This document shows positions 1 to 12,498 of a stretch of 64,000 nucleotides of DNA, piece by piece. The notes under the pieces are model-generated. The model was not told where the DNA came from. It made no database searches and worked only from the letters and a program-made list of their open reading frames with translations. Made by a program: the position numbers and the translations under genes. The DNA is taken from the NCBI GenBank assembly GCA_036937835.1, contig CM072877.1, positions 3,322,001 through 3,386,000 on the forward strand, written 5' to 3'. The first letter of the stretch is position 1; every line of letters starts with the position of its first letter. The stretch is from Pampus argenteus. Its lineage: Eukaryota > Chordata > Actinopteri > Scombriformes > Stromateidae.

Positions 1-597
1 TTTTGACACAACGCTGCCGCCACCAGCAGCTGTGGTCCCACCTGACAGCCCACACTACTAGTATTACTATCATTACTGCTGCTGTGCGTCTCTGTCTGTG
101 TCTCTCAACCAACAGGTCAAGGCAGATGTTGCTCACCTAGAGCCAGGCTCTGCACGAGGTTCCTTCCTGTTAGAGGGGAGCTTTTTTTCTCACCGACGTC
201 ACCAAGCGCTTGTTAACGGGGGAACTACTCTATATAAAAACATAACTTTTGTTGTGATTTGGTGCTCCAGAACTAAAAAAAATTGACATTGACTAGACTT
301 GTTGCTGTTTTGGACCACAGTGTATATAAAGTGTGTATGAATGGCCAGTGAGTTAACCATTGCACCAGGTCTGTATACAGGAACTAATTCAGTCCAGCAA
401 CATTAGAAAGAAGACGGCCTCTAGTCTGTAACTGTATTATAATTACAAGCTATGCCATTAAACTGGTTAGGCAGGCTGTGCACACATCACGCCGTTACAT
501 TTACGTAAAAATGAGATAACCCAGCCAGGAGTCTGAGTGGCATGATAATAATTCTTCAAATGTGTGTGCATATGTTACACTTGTAAAAAATACTCAC
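1..597 (-). other. SYK intron, left edge of window
   Basis: No further SYK exon could be read here on the minus strand; the next part of the second SH2 is not found. The plus-strand open frame at 98-286 has no recognisable content. Confidence 0.6.
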
Positions 598-758
598 AGG
601 AACTTTCCATTTGTACGGGAGCCATTTTGAAGCCTGGGCTCAGAGTCCTCTCGTGTTATTGATCCGTGGAACCAGGGCATTTTCTCATGTGCCGTGGTGG
701 CAATGAGCTTCTCCAGCTGAGGCCTCTGGCTGATGATGGCCTGCTCTAGAGCCGCCCC
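598..758 (-). other. syk: SYK second coding exon (linker and start of second SH2)
   Basis: The exon opens with GAALEQAIISQRPQLEKLI, nearly the same as the human linker. It ends in the FLVR-proximal part of the second SH2 (NGKFL) at a GTGAGT donor (597-596). Its acceptor (AG at 760-759) is fed directly by a long (TG)n tract on the minus strand (plus-strand CA repeat 768-833), so this microsatellite serves as the polypyrimidine/upstream region of the splice site. Confidence 0.9.
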
Positions 759-766
759 CTGCACAC

Positions 767-814
<48 letters not shown>

Positions 815-1786
815 ACACACACACATACACTTATATAGGCTTAAGAGAGAATATAATATTCAACACGTCCTCATAATTAAACAACCACATAATTGTATCT
901 CAAAGCAATTTTTTGTCAAACAGTAAAGTCAATTGTTTACACCACCAGCTTTCCCAGAAAAACAATGTGCGTATCAACTTGATTAATATTGCCATCACCA
1001 GTAATAATTAATAAGTGAGATCTGGTAACACTGGCATAAAGAAGTCCAACAAATCAAGAAATATCCCTGCTTCAACTTTGTCCTACTCTACTTACCGTAG
1101 CTGTAGACTGTGCAATAAGGGATTATTATGGTGTTAGTGCTTTCAGTTTGACCTCCTAATGAAGAATTAAGATGATCTTGTTTTACAACCCGTCTGATGA
1201 TCTGACCACCCGTGTTTCTTGTCTCATTGGACCTGTTTTTAGCCTTTTGAAAACTCAGCAATTACGTTGGAGAGTGCATAAATATCATAAATAACATGGT
1301 AAAAATAAATAATAAAAGCCAAGCTGAAATAAACCCAGATATGTAGTCTGACTGTGTTGCTCTGCTGATTTCACGGAAACTAACCTGCAACTTCCAGGTC
1401 TGCTTGACATACTCTCGGATCAGTTTTTCCTTCAGGTCCTCAAACTGCCCCACCTTGGGCTGCATGTTCTTGGGTCTGTTGCAGGGCTTCTTCAGCAGAC
1501 ATACAAGGCCATCCATCTCCTGGGAATGGTAATCAATCACATCCTGCGGGCTCCCGTGGCTCTTACCACCAGCTATAGCATATGTTTCATTAGGTTCCCT
1601 TTCAATGGTGTAGTGGTAGTAGCGGCTCGAATGCGACACAGACAGGGCAAAGCCTCCGAGATAGTTTCGGCTTTGTCGTAGCAAATATAAGCCATTGCCC
1701 GTGCCTCCCTGCCTCAGATAGTCCTCTGCCTCCTCCCGGGTGATGTTGCCATAGAAGAATGGTAATGTATTCACCCTGTCAGCCAT
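598..1786 (-). CDS. syk: Spleen tyrosine kinase SYK, 5' coding part (two exons; gene runs off the left edge)
   Basis: SYK is a cytoplasmic tyrosine kinase that docks on doubly phosphorylated ITAMs of immune receptors through tandem SH2 domains. Coding exon 1 spans 1786 down to 1385 (134 codons, ending at a GT donor). Exon 2 spans 758 down to 598 (161 nt, phase 2 end). The first SH2 starts with LPFFYGNITREEAEDYL and holds the phosphotyrosine-binding arginine in YLLRQS. The inter-SH2 linker (FEDLKEKLIREYVKQTW) and the start of the second SH2 (MPWFHGSITRED) follow. The match is to SYK rather than ZAP70: NYLGGFALSVSH and DGLVCLLKKP are SYK-like. The ATG at 1786 sits about 70 nt inside its exon (acceptor AG at 1858-1857). 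The second SH2, interdomain B and kinase domain lie beyond position 1. Confidence 0.93.
768..833. repeat. (CA)n microsatellite next to SYK exon
   Basis: About 65 bp of nearly pure CA dinucleotides on the plus strand with GC and TA interruptions. It directly abuts the acceptor side of the SYK exon ending at 758. Confidence 0.95.
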
Positions 1787-1856
1787 GCTGGCCTCTGGAT
1801 GGTAGCTACCTTAAGAAAGTCCCCTCACAAGGTGAAGCCACCAGGATGCAAATAAC
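1385..1856 (-). other. syk: SYK exon carrying the start codon and first SH2 domain
   Basis: On the minus strand a T-rich tract ends in AG at 1858-1857, so the exon begins at 1856. About 70 nt of leader precede the ATG at 1786, and coding runs to 1385, followed by a GTTAGT donor. The leader contains an in-frame stop, so translation cannot start further upstream in this exon. The human protein has a few extra residues before its corresponding MAD-like start. Confidence 0.85.
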
Positions 1857-2104
1857 CTAAAAAAAAAAAAAGATTAATTCACTATTTAAAATATACACTT
1901 TCAAGGACATTTCATTTTCATTTTACAGTCAAATCAATAATATTTAGCCTAAACGATGAAAGTCTGAGTCACCAAAGTAGACAAAAAGTAGGATATCATC
2001 CAACAGAAGGTATATAAGTATAAAAAAAAATACAGTTACAGTGATCTAGCACACACACACACACCATAATAAATACACACACTCAGTACGTAGTAAACTA
2101 AGCA

Positions 2105-3333
2105 TACTGAGACACATACAACACACACACACAGTTGTGCCATCGGCGAACTTGATGATGTGACTCGATGTGAATCTGGCACAGCAATCATGTGTCAACA
2201 GTGTGAAGAGCAGGGGAGAGACAGCACACATCCCGGTGGACCCCGGTGTCTATGATGGTGGTCTCTGAGGAGCTGCTGCCGACTCTGTCTGTGGTCTGTC
2301 AGTGAGGAAGTCCAGCAGCCAGTTGCACAGCGCAGTGTTGATGCCTGAGTTTGTCTACCAGCTGTTGGGGGATGACTGTGTTGAAGGCGGAGCTGAAGTC
2401 GATGAACAGCATCCGTGCGTGCCAGGCAGAGGTGGAGTGCTGTTGCTATGGCGTCGTCAGTGGAGCGTTTTGATGCGGTAGGCGAATTGGTATGGGTCCA
2501 GATTAGTAGGAAGGCTGGATGTTATGAGGACCTTGATGATGGGAGTGAGTGCTATGGGTCTGTAGTCATTTAGTGATGATGCTGGTGACTTCTTTGGTAG
2601 TGGTACGATGGGGGTGGTTTTGAAGCTTGCTGGCACAGTGGCTTGGTTCAGAGAGACGTTGTAGATGTCAGTGAGGACGCCGGTAAGTGAGTCCACACAG
2701 TGTCTGAGCACACACCCAAATATGTTGTCTGGACCTGCAGCTTTCCTGGTATTCCCCTTGAGTAAGGTCCTCCTCACGTCCGCTGGATCCAGTCGGAGTG
2801 TTGTGTTGTCTGGGTCGGTGGGGGCTTTTGTTGGTGTTGTTGTGTTGTTTTCTTCAAACCGGCTGAAGAAGGTGTCTAGTGAGTTGAGAAATTCTGTGTT
2901 ATCCTCACACGGCGGAGGGGCTGGCTTGTAGTCGGTGACTGAGTGGACGCCTTGCCACAGGCATCTTGGGTCTTTTGTGTCTGTGAAGTGGGAGTTGGCT
3001 GCTCTCACGCCCCGGTGCAGGTTGGCCCTGGCTGACCGGAGGGCCTCCTTGTCCCCTGACTTGAAAGCAGCATTGAGTGCTCTTAAGAGTTCACGTACCT
3101 CTGTGGTGAACCAGAGGTTTCCGTTTGCTCTTACTGTGATGCTTTTGGTGACAGTGACATCTTCCATGCATTTTAGTTATGCATCCAGTGACAGATTCTG
3201 TGTATTCGGTAAGGTTGACGTGCTGGTTGGTGGTTGCCTCCCTGAAAACAGACCAGTCTGTGTTCTTAAAGCAGTCCAAACAGCTGTGATATAAACAGCA
3301 GTGAACTCTCTGGGCAGGTAGAACGGGCAGCAT
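2105..3333 (-). pseudogene. Decayed non-LTR retroelement (LINE) reverse-transcriptase fragment
   Basis: Minus-strand frames read a reverse transcriptase of the L2/jockey type common in fish: an upstream linker region, then KAAGPDNI, a proline-lysine stretch ending LPKKSPASSLNDYRPIALTP, and, after frame breaks, the SPLLFTL block and the active-site loop. The loop reads FADG rather than the expected FADD/YADD, so a catalytic aspartate is lost. At least two frameshifts separate the pieces (around 3170 and 2460). The element is truncated at its 5' end and lacks an endonuclease domain. It lies in the SYK intron in the same orientation as the gene. Confidence 0.85.
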
Positions 3334-4361
3334 TTGTTGAGAGTTAAAAACTCAATGTCTTCTGAGCAGTGGCTTGTAATAACTGCAGCGTTTGTGCACC
3401 AGTTGTTACTGGTATAAATATTGGTCTAAATGCACACACCTCCTCCCCGAGATGCTTTCGTGGTTCAAGCATTAAAAGAAATTCCAAACATACTTGTCAA
3501 AAATCCTTTTGATCAGACATGGTGTCATTCAACTTGTCACACACACACACACACACACATAATGTCATAATGTTACTCTCTCAAGGCTCCCAGGGGATTG
3601 AGCAGTCTGAATCATGATTGATCACAATCAATCAACATTTCAGTTTTCTTCAAATGATAAATGTCACAAGATCACCAGAGCCTCCTGGCACCTTGTTTGG
3701 TTGAACAAGTCAAGGGGAAATTTGTGAAATCAGCTCATTTGTCTGGACCGCTGCTCTTACATTTGTATAAAGATGACTTACCCATCTTATGTCCAAAAAA
3801 TAACCGTACATGCCAGAGGATTTCATATTTTTGACAAATCCAACTTAGGTCTATAATTTGTTGAATCTGTTTTTTTTTAATCTCTCATCAATATTAAGCT
3901 TATAACTGCTTCCGTAAATGATAATGGAAAACAGTTATCCTCCATGGCCTTCTTAAAACACCTTTGACAAAGACACGAGCCAAAATTTCAACAAAAGCTC
4001 TGTATGCCCAACAGACGGACCATCCAATATAATATTAATTTCCTTATTTATAATCCTTATTTTGTAGTGTTTTATAATAAACGTCATATCATATATACAA
4101 ACATGAACATGTTCTGCACCTTAGCTTGTTGAACAAGCCACCAATCAAAGAACTCACTGGGTAAACGTGCACCGCTAATGTCAGTTAGGCTACACAACTA
4201 ATTAGCTGCTCCACTGCGGCACATTAAACAACATGTAAACATACCTGCAAACGTCACTTTGGGCCTATTTGATGCTGGTTTGGCTGTTAGCGATACACTG
4301 TCTGTCCATGACTTGCTAACAGCAGTTTGTTCACTTTGTCTCCTATCTTTAGGTGTAGCCC
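3334..4361. other. Non-coding stretch with short CA repeat
   Basis: AT-rich intronic or intergenic sequence. A 20-bp (CA)n lies at about 3540-3560. No exon, RNA gene or clear mobile element was recognised. Confidence 0.5.
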
Positions 4362-4655
4362 ACCTGCTAATGTCAATCAAACACAGATACCGACAAGCCC
4401 CTCCAGCTGATGTCAATCAAACACAGATACCAACACGCCCACATTTCCCAGCCCCTCCAGCTGATGTCAATCAAACACAGATACCGACACGCCCACTCCC
4501 CAGCCCCTCCAGCTGATGTCAATCAAACACAGACACCAACACGCCCACTCCCCAGCCCCTCCAGCTGATGTCAATCAAACACAGATACCGACACGCCCAC
4601 TCCCCAGCCCCTCCAGCTGATGTCAATCAAACACAGACACAGACACACCCCTCCA
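4362..4655. repeat. 52-bp minisatellite, about five copies
   Basis: Units beginning AGCTGATGTCAATCAAACAC start at 4405, 4459, 4511, 4563 and 4615, giving spacings of 54, 52, 52 and 52 bp. A diverged partial unit precedes the array from about 4362. Units differ by single substitutions (ATACCGACAC versus ACACCAACAC). Open frames on either strand here are products of the repeat. Confidence 0.93.
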
Positions 4656-5543
4656 TCTGGCTTGGATAAAAAGCAAAAATTTTTATATTCACCTTTACCT
4701 TTCTTCATTTCAATAATAAATAAACTATCTACAAAATATTTTGCAAAAGACTCAAGATTCATTTTTTTAGAGTTCACTTGAACTCTGCATAGCCTCCCTC
4801 CCTTACCTCCCATCGTCTCTAGTTTGTTACTGGCCCTGTTACTGATATATTATTATATGTGACATTATAATAATTTTCCTGTTGTATATGTTTGAAGTGC
4901 AGCTAGTTTTAACTATGTTTAACATATAAAGTAGTGTTAAGTAGTTTAGACCAGTTACCCAAATAAGGGTCATGGCCCCTCCAAGAAAAATCTGGGGAGT
5001 CGTGATCAGATTAATCAATATGCAATATTTCACTTTTTTGTGAAATATACACACAATAATGCATAACTCAAATACATGAAATGTGATACGTTTGGTATAG
5101 ACACTAGTAACCACTGGTTACATCTTTAACGGTGCTTTGTATTACATATTTTTTAAGTTAAGTGAAAAATAGTGCTTCCTGGTCATCTTTATCCATACCA
5201 ACACTTTTATTAAGATTGTCACAAAGAGTTCTGTACTATAAAAATATCAGTCTGAGCAAGCTAAGACCAGTTGTTTTAATATTCTTCTTTTGATTTTTGT
5301 GCTATTATCTGGTTCATGAACTGAAGTGGTTAATTAATTAATCACTTCTGGCAGAATTGTGTTTCATTTTATCAACCATAATTTATGAGGCGAAAGATTA
5401 AATGACGCGGCTAGACATAAAACCATAAAACGTTTGAATTCTTCACTTGCACAATATAATTTCAACATTTTAAACAAGGAAGTGTTGTAGAAAAAGTCCA
5501 AAAAGCAGGTAAAAAAAAAAGAAAATACTGATATTGCACTCAC
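4656..5543. other. Non-coding AT-rich stretch
   Basis: No coding, RNA or mobile-element signal was recognised in this interval. Confidence 0.45.
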
Positions 5544-5664
5544 TGTATGCAGAGTGATGAAGTCCTTTAACAGTGTTGATCCTTCTCCAGTTGAGCTTTT
5601 CAGTCCTTCAGCATGTCAGCTGCCAGCGGTCTGGACAACAGGTCATCTGAAACTCAGCAGCCTC
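5544..5664 (-). other. Candidate 5' untranslated exon of SYK
   Basis: On the minus strand a 121-nt segment is bounded by an acceptor (CTTGTCAG, AG at 5666-5665) and a strong donor (ACA/GTGAGT, GT at 5543-5542). It has no long open frame, only a 4-codon upstream ORF. Position and orientation fit a leader exon joining to 1856. This rests on splice consensus alone. Confidence 0.35.
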
Positions 5665-5718
5665 CTGACAAGCTAAATATTTGGTGTCAGAATCACATGA
5701 AAACAACAGAACACTCAC

Positions 5719-5830
5719 AGTTAACGGTGGCGAGTTCACCAGCTGGAGATGATCAATGTTTGATCTAGTTTGTGTACTGACACACGGTGAGGTGGTGCTC
5801 TGAAGCTTCCTTATTTCAACGACTTCCTTG
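5719..5830 (-). promoter_or_regulatory. Candidate first exon and promoter region of SYK
   Basis: A minus-strand donor (AACT/GTGAGT, GT at 5718-5717) closes a possible first exon. Its 5' end cannot be fixed. The sequence upstream, about 5830-6000, carries GGAAG-type ETS cores on the minus strand, as is common in blood-cell promoters, but no TATA box could be assigned. Confidence 0.28.
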
Positions 5831-6302
5831 ACAATTTAAGTCTTTTACTTCCCTTTTTTGATTTGAACACTGACCAACACGACTACTTCACGCAGGAAAT
5901 GATGTGACAACTGCAATGACACAAATGGCAGCGATATTTACATTTAGTTATGGCGCCAAGTTCACGAGCATTTAGTGTGATTCAAGTGTAACAACTTCAT
6001 CTTATGTTCATATTTTATTTTAATTGAGAGTAAAAGTTAATTATATTTTTTCTGAAAATATAATTGACTCAAGATCCACTAAATAGCTTCTCTAAAGAAA
6101 AAGATCGACCTCCATCCACCGGCAAAGACCACAAGACGCATTTAAAAGCTCCCTGAAAAGCTTGTACAGTAAGTTGATGCTAAATTCAAATACTTTTGTT
6201 ATTTATTTTATTTTTATCTCTTAATTTTTAATTTAATTTTTTGGATTGTTTAAGACTATTTTTTTTCCTGTATGAAGGTGTAACCATTATGCTGGATATA
6301 CA

Positions 6303-6332
6303 TGCATATATATATATATATATATATATATT
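6303..6332. repeat. (AT)n microsatellite followed by poly(T)-rich run
   Basis: About 15 TA dinucleotides followed by several T-homopolymer runs to about 6366. The small open frame across it is a low-complexity artefact. Confidence 0.9.
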
Positions 6333-6559
6333 ATTTTTTTTAATTATTTTTTTATTTTTTTTTTTACTTCATTTATGCATTCTTTCTCTCTGTGTTGTGC
6401 CAACATTGTTATTATATATTATATATTTAGAGTTTTCAGTAAGTGATACACAAATTTAGCAATATAGTGTTTAAAAGTATTTCAATAAATAAGTTTAAAT
6501 AAATTGTAGGATAAAAAAATATATAATAATTATAATAATATCATTGGATGTAAACCTAT

Positions 6560-6990
6560 TTATTTCATTGTATGCAAACAACAAAGTGTATGTATTGTAT
6601 CTAAGTATCATTTGGAGGTACTTGTATTTTATGTGACTCTTTTCATTTAATTGTATACATCTACCTCATTACATTTCAGTGGGAAATATTGTACATGCAT
6701 TTATCTAAAAGTAGTTTAAACACCTCCACATTAAGCATGTTGAACATTAGTGCTGCGTTATGTTAATGCATCAGTAACAATAATCCCATATTATAAAACA
6801 CAGGCCATGCTGCATAATGGAAACTTTGATATATCTACTTGAGTAAAATTTATTTATAATATATAACATTAATTTGCAATTAAGATTTTTAAGATTGAGG
6901 TACTCATACTTTTACTGAAGTAAAACATGTCAGTACTTCTTCCACCACTGTACTGTAGTACATTTAGTTACATTCCATCATTGGTTTTGT
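6560..6990. mobile_element. Teleost interspersed repeat, probably a non-autonomous DNA element
   Basis: The segment contains word patterns I recognise from a very common fish repeat: AAGTATCATTTGGAGGTACT, then CATTTCAGTGGGAAATATTG, then ACTTTTACTGAAGT and CTTCTTCCACCACTG. The copy is diverged. Class assignment (hAT-like MITE) is from memory of similar sequences and is uncertain. Confidence 0.45.
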
Positions 6991-8885
6991 GATAGACACA
7001 CACATGTTTTATGATGTGTTTTGTCATTCATTGCTGCAGGTTTCATTATTTTTTCCTCATGTATACTTACATTTTTCTGTACTTTTTCTTTTATCCTCTA
7101 TCAGTGACGTGTCCATGTACTAAAGCAGCTATACTGATTAGTTTGACTTATTATGTAAAGAAATAAAAATGAGTTGGATTCATAACATGTTGTTACTTTT
7201 TCCTTTTAATAATGCATCTTTCTCCCTGCAACTTCGTCTTTCACTTTGACAGTCATTTAAAAATACTTCTGCTTAATGTACCCCCACAATATTCAGCACG
7301 ATGGTAAAGTAAAAGTAGCTGATATTAACATTTGAGAGTTTTCATATGATATAAATCCATCCATCGTCATCATAAAATGAGCATGCACAGTATCACACAC
7401 ACACATTGTCTTCAGCAATTCCTTCTTCACTTTCTAAATGCTTTAATAGAGCAAAGCACAGTATATACACCATGTATTAAATCTCCATGCTTTAGTCTTC
7501 TGCAGTCCTGCAGTCAGAATGAAAAGGAGAAGAACATGAAAATGATTGCACAACACTGACATTTAAGTAGGCTACATGCAGGTTTTAGTTTCATCTTCAT
7601 GTGAGCTTGTTGTTTGTTTGTTTGTTTGGATGCGATGCGATGCGATGCACTGAGGAATGGAAAATCTCACTATAGTACCTTTGTATTGTCACCTTACTGT
7701 AACTATGTCAAACTGCTTACGTTCCCTCCCACTAAAGGAAGTGAACTGTCTTCACTTCCACAGCTGTTCTTACCTCAGAAGAATTATGGCCTTAAATGGC
7801 TATACATCTCAAATTTTACATTTTTTAAATTAAAAATGTGTCACATTTACATGTTTGGAACTACACCTAATACAGGTATGTGAAACGTGGTTACTATGGT
7901 GACCCCTGGAATCCCATCACATCCCATCTCACAACATCCCTCCACCGGTGTTACTGTCACCCAAAGTCTGAGGTTTCAATTTTTATTTTTTTTTTTATGT
8001 TTTCTCTTAAGTATTAAGATAATAGTATGGGAAGATTATGTTTAGCCATTATTATATCTCTCCTCCAGCTCCACCCTGTGGAGCAACACATCTATTACAC
8101 TCAGCAGAAATGCCTTATTTAGTCAACACTAGACAAAAGGTATTGTTGTCATTGATCTGATGGATGGTCGTGACTATCATGACTATGACACTACTAAGTG
8201 TCAAGAGTTAGCCATGAAGCTACAAGGCCAATAAGTCAAATGAAGAGCTGGGTCACTGCTCACTTACAACACTCATGACAACATGTCAGTCTCTGGGCTT
8301 GGGGACGATATGAAGTCATTCCAGTCCCAAAGGTTAAAGTCTAGGTGAAGTCATAAGTCACTAGTGTTAAAGTCCAGATGTCAAACTATTTTGATATTGT
8401 AAAGTGGAGTGAAAATTAGATTCATGGTTCTGACTCTAGTCTAAGGCATGTAACTCATGTTCATGCCTCTGATAGAGACACATTTATCATAAAGCCCAGT
8501 ATCGTATAACATTCCATTCAGATGCAGCACTTTATAAATGAACCTAATTGCTTTTATTACTATGCGTGGTTTTAATTGCATGCTTTTATTTTGAAAGTTG
8601 AGCTGCTTGTTTTCCTTCCTACCACTGACTTTTATTTATTTATTTATTTGGACTTTTGTAGCCCTGACAACAAGTTCGGCTGAAGTCACTGCACTGTTCC
8701 CCACTGCTTTACCAGCAAACAGAAACACGCTGCAACCTGAAACGTTGTATGTCATGTTAATGTCATCATATTATTACAATGGATGTGAGGGATCTTGTCT
8801 GTGTTTTGTTATTATTTATTATATTAGCAGGTAACAAACACGTTATCAACAGGCTGAATTTAGTGAAAACTCAGAGATGAGGAAA
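6991..8885. other. Intergenic AT-rich DNA
   Basis: No exon-like or RNA-like signal was recognised. A short (TTTG)n run and a GATGC run lie at about 7610-7650. Small open frames here have no recognisable protein content. Confidence 0.45.
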
Positions 8886-9010
8886 GCTTGATCAATCAAT
8901 CAAACTTTATTGGTATTGCACCTTTCATACAGGTTAGTGCAATCCAAAGAGATTCAACAGATAATAAGACACATGTAAAAACACAATAAAAAACAATAAA
9001 GACTAATGCA
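8886..9010. mobile_element. LINE/SINE 3'-end type fragment
   Basis: The sequence TCAATCAATCAAACTTTATT, followed by a stretch containing GCACCTTTCATACAGGTTAG, is typical of the 3' tails of short retroposons in fish genomes. Only the tail-like part is recognised. Confidence 0.5.
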
Positions 9011-12000
9011 CACCAGAAATTAAGGAATTATGAAAATTGAGTTTGTTAAACCTGCATTCTGGAATAGACTCCTAAAAAAGGAACCACTGACAGTGTGTGT
9101 GACTATTATCATCCATTAGCAATCAGTGGGGTAGGTGCTAGATACCAGGAAAACAATTCAACCTGATATAAGGAGTACCCTCACACTGAATCACAGCTCC
9201 CATTCCTATATTTACAGGTCGTCCTCTGGCAAATACTGAGCATATACTGTATAGCCAAATGACCAGTGACACTACAGTCACACTCACATCGGTTACAACA
9301 AATACTGGGGCGAATCGTCAGGAGAAGATATTCTTAAAAAATTATATTTAAAAAAAAGTCAACAGTTCTAATTTTATTTTAACATATTATATATAAGATA
9401 ATTTGACAATGTTTCTGCGGAAATAAACCCTTCAAACCTGCTTTTTCAGCCTATCAGCATTCTGCTGCCCCTACAGGTCCAGTGATTGGTTCAGCTATAC
9501 ATTTACAGAGGGCTGAGTAATAGAAATAGTAATCATATCTTCCCTTCCACCTTCCATGGGGAATATGTATTCTCAATGCTCAAATATCTCAATGTGCTCA
9601 CAGTACACAACACAAACGTGAATATGATTAGTTGACTACAGTAGTAAGTTGACTACATATGTCGTCAGCCTAATAGCATATCTGCTTAACTGATTTTTTC
9701 AGGCACATTTTTTATATGGCATCAAAAATGCCCAAGTCAACTAGATGACTAAGGCAGATAGTTTATTGGATGTTACAAGACTTCTGATTATGTCTATGAT
9801 TAGGAAATAGACTTTACATAGAAAGTGGATGTACTCTGTTTTGTTCTGAAAAACCTGCAAACTGTAAGTAATAAATCGCCTTTATATTCAAAACAGGGGA
9901 CATTTCGTCATTATTGCATGCATCTAAACAAATTAATCAGCAAATGTTGTGACCTTTTTTTTTTTGACAAGCAAAGGGCTCACTGCACTCCCTGTATCTA
10001 GTTTGTTTGGTAACTATGATACAAACGTCCAAGTAAAAAGTAGTGATGGGTGGATGAAGTCTAGTGAAACTTTGAGGATTTCTTTCTGTTCTCCTCTGTT
10101 CTTTCTGGTCTATAAACTCACAGGCACAGTGACATCTAGTGGTTTAAAAACCACTTAACAAAGGTGCCAAGTACTGCAGTGTATTACATACAGTTATTAC
10201 ATATTAGTTACCTGTTGTTTTCTTTGTCCTTTCAGGTTGAGATGCATCATTAACAACAGCAGGATGTGTGTACTACAAAACAGAATTAATTATGATATTT
10301 TGGTAATCAAGCAGGCCTGCTGTGACCATTATGTATTAATATTATGTCCCACTATAACACCGCCTGTAAGATGCATAGCACATTCCCAGCCAGCTAAGAC
10401 GATTATTGTCGGTCTGACATCAGCCATCTGTGTTTTTTTATTTATTTATTTATTTAAATGAGGTAGATAGGTTTTCAGTTGTTACTACTTCATCAAAATC
10501 GCAAGAAATGAATGAAGTTTTATTCAAATCTATTGAAGTCTTATGTTACAGTGACTTTTATTGTCAGGGCTCAGTCTGGTGCTGTTGCTTTGGTCTGAAT
10601 CTGAGATAGCCACGCCTCCATCATTTGCATAATATGTTATGTTATAATATGTTATATTATAACAGAAAGAAATAAAAGTCTCCTGAAATGAATAAATACA
10701 GTCTTTCGAAAAATGTCATTTCTAAATAAAAACTTATTTATTTACCTATTGAACTATAATGACATGTATTTGACGTGTATCCATACCCTACCCTGCCCTA
10801 TGGTAGAACCCTTACAGCTGGTGGAACCGAAGAGGAAGGACACAGATGACAAGATAGTAGAAAGCTGAGTGGGGGACACGACAGAGGGGAGCAGGCTTTA
10901 TTATTAATAATACGGAGAACCATTTCATTCAAAATCCCATCTGTATAAATCACTACTTAATATTAACATTTATATAAATGAATATAATGAATACTACATA
11001 TATTTGATAGGGCACCAACTCTTTCTATGTTGAGGAAGCACTGACCTCTATACTCACAGATCAAACAGACGACTTCTTGGATAAATACAGACATTTATTG
11101 ATATATATATATACTATATAGCAAGCATCTAAATACATAACAGAATAATAACAAATGAATAAAAGATCTTTAATAAATAATAATAGAAATCTTAAATTGG
11201 TGGCAGTAGTGTGTGGAGGTGTGTGTGTGTGACTTCAACCTCACATAATATTATTAATAACAGGGCATGCTTATACATATATACATAGGCCCATGTGTAT
11301 GTGGGACTGTGTATGTGTGTATATATGAACAAAGAATTGATAGTACTAAACTAAACCAAACTTTTTCTTTTCTTTGTTGCCCCCTGTTATTTATCTATAC
11401 GTATCTATATATCTTACTTATCTCTTGTTTGTCTATATGTGTCAGCACTAAATGGTGCTAAGGGGATGCTAAGGACTTTAAAACGTCTCTGAAGTATAGT
11501 AAGTACGAGATGATGATTTGTTATTTCCTGTGTCGTGCAGGGTTGTGAGCAGCTGGTGGTTAGCTGTGGGGTTGTGTCACCAGCGGGTTTCAGGCCAGTG
11601 TTGCTTCAGTCTTTGTTACCGGCTGAGCAACTTCAGGAAGTCTTTGAGCGAGTGAGTCAATAACTGGTCGTGTAACAGTCACCAACCGAGGTTAAGTTCT
11701 GGCTTTCACTGGCGTCTTGTACTCTCAATTTAATGCTGGATAAATGTTAATCTGACTACATCCAATCTTTATTAAGGCTGGAGTTTGAATGCCAGTCATC
11801 TCTCCCCTTATCAACTTCACCTGACACAGGTGGAGTTTTTTGAAAGTTCTAGTGAATATTCATTTCCTTTGTCTCAGTGACTTATAGTCCGTTTTAATAT
11901 GTTCTGTGAGTTTCTCAAACTAGTGAACATAGCTTCACACACTTCATGTTGCCATGACTAAACAACCTTCTTTCCAAACACATTTGCATAGTAATAGCAT

Positions 12001-12495
12001 ATTGCATAACTTTTCAGAAAAAAACAACATTGTTTATGAGTATAACAAACATTAAACATTCAACTTGATGTTGATCTTGTAATATTTAGACATTTAAAAA
12101 CATATAGTTTAACCTCAACTCTTACCTCAGCATACTTTAATCAACCAACATGACATTCCTGAGTAATTTAGCTGTCAAATATATAATTGTCTAATACCGA
12201 ATTAAAATAAAAACGTAAAGCAGCATTAGTTAAATACAGTTTACTAAGCAAATACTAGAGATTCTGCTTAGTCAACTGGTCAGTAGTTGATTTTAACAGA
12301 ACTTTTGTAGTGTGTTAAGGTGTACTGTATAAAACAATCAGCCTTTAACATTTCATTAATTCATTCACCTTAGCCTGCCTACCAAAGTTATACCAATGTT
12401 CAAAGGTCATTAAATGAGTTTGGTCCAATGGTTGATTTAGTTATTTTGTCAGATATAGTCTCTTTAGGAGGTCTGGTTAACCTCCTTTCCATTGC
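9011..12495. other. Intergenic DNA, no gene recognised
   Basis: AT-rich sequence with small TA and GT runs (around 11101 and 11220). No protein-family signal was seen on either strand. If the candidate minus-strand transcript ending near 12499 is real, its 3' UTR would fall at the right end of this interval. Confidence 0.4.
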
Positions 12496-12498
12496 TGG

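Noticed and set aside
598..1786. ZAP70 instead of SYK
   Set aside because: Residues in the first SH2 (YLLRQSRNYLGGFALSVSH, DGLVCLLKKP) and the linker follow SYK, not ZAP70 (which has FLLRQCLRSLGGYVLSL there).
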